Source: Rhizophagus clarus (Eukaryota; Glomeromycota; Glomeromycetes; Glomerales; Glomeraceae). From it: a DNA stretch of 64,000 nucleotides. The position numbers and the translations under genes are program-made. The notes under the pieces are model-generated. The model was not told the DNA's origin. It made no database searches and worked only from the letters and a program-made list of their open reading frames with translations. The stretch is from contig BLAL01000356.1 of NCBI GenBank assembly GCA_015698045.1, forward strand, positions 992,001 through 1,056,000. Direction: 5' to 3'. Below, piece by piece: positions 59,891-64,000 of the stretch (position 1 is the stretch's first letter; each line of letters opens with the position of its first letter).

Positions 59891-60490
59891 ATGACTTACT
59901 CCCTATATTATTAAATAATTTTTTAAATAAAGAAATTAGTTAATTTAAATTATATGTAAATATCATATAAATATGTAATAATAGAATTAAATAAATAACT
60001 TACTCCTTATATCATTAAATAATTTTTTAAATAAAGAAATTAGTTAATTAAATCAATGAATAATAGCAGTAGATAACATATAACTTACACCCTATAATAT
60101 GTATTATTTGTTAATTAATTAGATGCAAATTTTATCACAAAAGTATATACTGTAAGTTTAATAAATTAAACCACACTTACAATCTAATCATGCATTTAAG
60201 TAAAGAGTATAATTAGCTCGAATTACATGTGAATAGTATATAATAAATATAGTACAATTAAATATTGTAACTTACCATCTATGATAATATTAATTATTAA
60301 ATAATTTTTTAAAAAAAAATTAGTTTTCTGAATAAATAAAGTAAAAAAATAAATAAAATAAATAACAGATAGCTGATAACTTACCAACTATACTGTATAA
60401 TATTATCAATTGATAAAGTTATAAAAAATAACAGCAAAACCATTATTATATAAATAATTAAATTATAAGATAGTTTATTAACTTACAAGC
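59890..60490 (-). repeat. Seven-unit tandem array cored on adjoining splice acceptor and donor
   Basis: ACTTAC occurs at 59894, 59998, 60083, 60175, 60270, 60379 and 60481 (spacing 85-109). In every case it is followed by two or three bases and then CT. On the minus strand each unit therefore reads (T/A)AG, a 2-3 base block, then GTAAGT. The three-base blocks, in minus-strand order, are CTT, TTG, ATG, ATT, GGT, GA and GGA. Sequence between cores is AT-rich and only partly conserved. Read literally, this is a chain of about 100-base introns separated by one-codon exons. Confidence 0.7.
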
Positions 60491-61020
60491 TAAATTATTT
60501 AAATTGTATGTGAAAATTACAGTATATAAATCATAATAATATTTAAATTATTTTCAATAATTTTGGTTTAATGATTTAGTTTAGTATATTTTACCTTTGG
60601 AATCCTTGACATTACTTAAAGCTAATTTTATTAATATTGGCAAATTTGGTTTAAAAATTTTTTGAATAATTCTAACATTCTATTAAATAATTATGCTATA
60701 TGCTTTACCTTTATTATTATCATTGTTGTATACCATTACTATATAATTGTGTCAAATTTTTTCTTAAAAAAATAATATTTCTTATTAAACACCGTTTTTT
60801 AGGCACAATATTTATGCAAAATGCAATTAGGTAGGTTGATTAATCACTGCATGTATGATGCCTCACTATGATGAATGCAACCAAAAAGTCATAATAAAGG
60901 AAATAATTACTAAAAATAGTTAAGCAGGTGTAACTTTGGCTGATAAATTAAATGTTTTTTATACACACGTGACTGGCACAATTTCACTACCACGCTTTAA
61001 CTTTATAACCAATAAAAAAA
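60491..61020. other. Spacer between the two intron-like arrays
   Basis: AT-rich. Minus-strand GGTAAA donor-like sites occur at about 60590 and 60707. Nothing else is recognised. Confidence 0.4.
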
Positions 61021-62650
61021 AATAAAAATAGTTGTTTTACTTGTTAGATTCCCACTCCCAGAGAGAAATGAAAAATGGCCTAAAATAATAATAAATGAAC
61101 ATTTATTAATGTTTGTTAAGGTAAAAAGAAAAATATTTTTTTTACTTTCCGATTTTCCGGTTTTTCATATACTCAGATGGACTTAAGAAGATGGCCTAAA
61201 AAAGAGACAAATTATAATAATACTTAGTATTAATAATGTTTATTAAATTAAAATTTTTTTTTATGTTAACATAAAAGTGATTAAAAAATAAACAACTAGA
61301 AAAGTTTATTAAACTGAGTTAAAAAGAAGTTTTTTAAGAGAAGTTTTTTCTTCTTACTAGAAAAACTTTTAGCTTTTTCATTTTATCATTACATGTCATG
61401 CCCAAAGATGCAAAGAAAGTAAAAAACAAACAATAATAATGAACTTTACTAAAGTGAAGAAAAAATAACTATCACAATTGATTCGGATGATTAGGTTACT
61501 TCGGGTAACTAGAATATTTTGTAATGTTTGCATTAGTCAAAATTTTCTTTCAGCCTAAGGAACCCATCATTTTTATTATTCGTTGCAACTCTATGAAGAT
61601 ATCAGCAAGTAATAACATACTTAAATTACTTAAAAAAAAAGGTTAAAGCTTTTAAATAGTATTAAACAACAACATATCTGTTTATCAAATATTAATGACA
61701 TCAGACTTTATGCAGATTCTATAAAAAATCTGTATATGAAAATGTTACGTTTTATAACATCTTATCTGTCAAAGGATCTTAATTTAAATTGATATGTGTT
61801 CTGTTTTTAATATCTTCTTTCATGGTTAAGTCAAAAAAAAAGGATTGCAAATGGTATTTTCAGGACTCCCAAAATAGTTCCATTCAATATAATTGAGACT
61901 CTTTTACATTTTAATAAACATAATGCATCAAATTTTTAATATTGTAGACTGTATTATAAGGCTTAGTAGAAACCATCTAAAAAAAAGAACTATATATTAA
62001 AGTAAAAATAAAGTACACACTGAATTTTTTACTTTAACGACTTTTTCATCTAAAAAAAGAAGAAAACAAACTATTAATAAGTTGCAACAGTTTATTAAGA
62101 TCAAAATATAAAGAATTTAAAAGTAAAAAAGATCCCCACCAGAGTTTTGCATGTGTCCAAAGATTCAAACATCTAAAAAAAGGAAATAGAATGAAACGTT
62201 AGAACCGTTTCATTAAAACATAAAATATCACTTATTAATTCAACATTTTTTAATAAAAAAATGCACTGAAATTCATGTCTAAAGTGCCTAAAAAAGGGAA
62301 AAGCCAGTAACTGCTCATTAAAATTATAATTTGAAGAAGAAATATTTTACCGAAATCCTGCATCCAAAAAGCTGATGACCCACCTAAGAAATAATAAAAA
62401 CAAAATCTTTGGGTTAACGTTTCGTTAGTTAAAATAAGATTTAAGAAAATAAGAAAAAAACATACAAAACTTAAAAAAAAGCCATCTAAAAAAGAGAAAA
62501 CAAAACGTTAATAACGTTTCATTAAAGGTAATAAACCAAAAAAAAAATTGTGCCTTCTGAAGTTCAAGAGTTATTAGAACCTCAAGAAAAGTATCCAAAA
62601 AATGTTTAAAAAAGAAAAGGATGAAACGCTCCAAATGGCTAATGATCAAC
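61021..62650 (-). repeat. Tandem polypyrimidine-AG modules with putative mini-exons (many-exon gene candidate)
   Basis: On the minus strand a module of the form TTTAATGAAACGTT..AACG, then a T/C tract ending TTTTTTAG, recurs. Acceptors fall at plus positions 62486, 62384, 62288, 62173, 62050, 61977, 61196 and 61080, with a mutated one near 61409; typical spacing is about 75-125. Branch-like CTAAC sequences lie in some. Several modules have a GTAAAA donor soon after, giving small exons, for example 33 bases (62383-62351), 50 bases ending near 61146, and 39 bases ending near 61041. The conserved part is the intron end, not a protein. This could be a many-mini-exon gene; SP7-like effectors of this group are described as having such architecture, but I cannot identify a signal peptide exon. 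Confidence 0.5.
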
Positions 62651-63049
62651 TCCAATCAAACGGCCAACGTGCCAACACTAATTTATTGATATCGTTAATT
62701 AGTTAATAGAGAGCATGATCTGCATTAGCCGCACGATAATATGAATATCGTATAATAATAGTATTTACATTGGTTAATGTTACTTTATGACGTTAACCAA
62801 TTGGTAATGACAAATATACTAATTATTTTCTCTTTAATGCTATAAACTTCTTAGTTTTTCTCACTCTTTAATGCATTTAATAAAATTTCAAATTATAAGT
62901 TTTTTTCTAAAAAAAAGATTCATTTATATAATGAAAAATAACAAAAATAAATTTACTAAAACATTGACTTTGGAGTGGTTACTTAAGGTTAGGTTACTAG
63001 CGTTAGCATTTAGGGTTAACAAAAAAATGGTGAGTATTACAATACATTT
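62651..63049. other. Intergenic, nothing recognised
   Basis: It would be the upstream region of a minus-strand gene at 61-62.6 kb. No clear start exon or promoter motif is seen. Confidence 0.4.
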
Positions 63050-63645
63050 CTCCAAAGTTATTTTACCGAAGAGATGTTTACCAAAGAAATGTTTTGCCGA
63101 AAGAACATTTTACTAAATTATTACTGTATTTTACCAAAGTCTGGTAATGATCAAAATTTTTATAATTTTTCTTGTTAAGCGTTCATCCTTTTCTACTTTT
63201 TTTTTAACCCATCCACATTTACTTTTTATATATTTGATTTTATTGTAAGGTTTAGAATTAAAGTTACTGGCCGTAAGACAGGCCACACCTAAGGAATTAG
63301 GGTTTTTATGATATCTATGAAAATTAAGGCCTCTTGACTGTAACTAAATTACCATCCTGACGAGGATGTATTAATTTCAATAAAAGAGTTATTTTCTTTT
63401 ATTAATTTATTTTTAACATGCATTGCACGTTGAATATTCTAGTAAAAATGTTGATCGGTAAAATGACCATTTGGAAAAATGCCAAATGTATATTCGGTGA
63501 AAAGGCTTTAGTGAAATAGACAATTCGATGAAATAGATTCGATAAAATGTACTTTTAGTAAAATGTACTTTTGGTGAAACATTCCTTTTGTGAGATGGCT
63601 TTTATAGAATGGTTTCGGCGAAATAGATTTCAGAAAATTCCGGAT
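63050..63645. repeat. Inverted minisatellite arms (foldback-like element)
   Basis: The left arm (about 63055-63145) has ACCGAAGAGATG, ACCAAAGAAATG and GCCGAAAGAAC units. The right arm (about 63450-63640) has the reverse-complement type: GATCGGTAAAATG, TTCGGTGAAAAG, TTTGGTGAAAC, TTTCGGCGAAATAG. The middle (about 63240-63400) is unrelated and less AT-rich. The unit is about 15-19 bases and degenerate. Confidence 0.6.
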
Positions 63646-63904
63646 ACTGTGTAGGTCATGGTATGAAATTATTTTGCAAAAGACCAAACTAAAATGATGC
63701 AAAATGGTGCTTGTCTTGATTTTTAAATTATATATTTTTTAAAAGTTTGCTACGCACTTACATTTTAATAAAAGCTTTTTAAGTTTAAGAGTTCTTTACA
63801 TTTTATAATTAAATAAAAAAAATCAAGTTTTTAAAAATCCGTAAAAAATAAGGTATAAATTGTTTGTGCGCTACAGCATCATCTGATCCCTGAATACGTG
63901 TGCA

Positions 63905-63940
<36 letters not shown>

Positions 63941-64000
63941 GTATTCAACCAACCCTATCTTACATCATTTTATAAAAATTGTAATTGGGTAAACAATTAG
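63646..64000. other. Intergenic with poly(A) tract
   Basis: A 30-base A run lies at about 63907-63936. Nothing else is recognised. Confidence 0.5.

Noticed and set aside
1-64000. CRISPR array, rRNA or bacterial operon
   Set aside because: Spaced repeats here are degenerate and tandem without unique spacers; introns and gene families are eukaryotic.

Overview
The window looks like nuclear DNA of an arbuscular mycorrhizal fungus, most likely Rhizophagus (Glomeromycotina). It is very AT-rich, most genes have short GT-AG introns, and the gene content is the expanded set known from that group: Crinkler (CRN) effectors, protein kinases with Sel1 repeats, stand-alone Sel1 proteins, F-box proteins, Ariadne-type RBR ubiquitin ligases, Uma2-like proteins, and many decayed transposons. 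Species and gene families are assigned by reading motifs; no search was run.

Layout. 1-1432 (-): 5' part of a three-exon gene with a CxC...H...C zinc-finger-like start, running off the left edge. 3167-4150 (+): four-exon gene with a PD-(D/E)XK-like (Uma2-like) core. 4772-6418 (-): intact three-exon CRN effector with a PD-(D/E)XK-like C-terminus; 6650-7036 (-): a CRN header-only gene behind it. 10084-11662: broken piggyBac-like transposon. 15423-16072 and 30908-31551: two copies of a GTCCGGA-rich element. 18059-20560 (+): kinase-Sel1 fusion. 22033-22771 and 47332-47536: two non-autonomous hAT-type elements, each with a perfect 8-bp target duplication. 23519-25354 (+) and 37504-39339 (-): an inverted pair of RBR genes. 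27340-28986 (-): tandem kinase N-lobe pseudogene. 32471-33327 (+): Uma2-family gene. 39.6-45.7 kb: gene fossils. 47768-50341 (+): 857-residue Sel1 protein. 51249-54043 (+): decayed Helitron. 57542-58990 (-): F-box protein. 59.89-62.65 kb (-): arrays of intron-like modules separated by tiny putative exons. 63.05-63.64 kb: inverted minisatellite arms.

How genes relate. There is no operon logic. The shared themes are signalling and protein turnover (kinase, RBR, F-box, Sel1), nuclease-fold proteins (CRN C-terminus and two Uma2-like genes), and copying followed by decay. Several live-looking copies lack active-site residues: both RBR paralogs have lost the RING2 catalytic Cys, the kinase has a degenerate glycine loop, and the 32.5-kb Uma2 gene has PH where the family has PD. 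The most unusual structure is the splice-site-cored tandem repeat at 59.9-60.5 kb beside a polypyrimidine-AG module array at 61.0-62.6 kb. No rRNA, tRNA or CRISPR was recognised.
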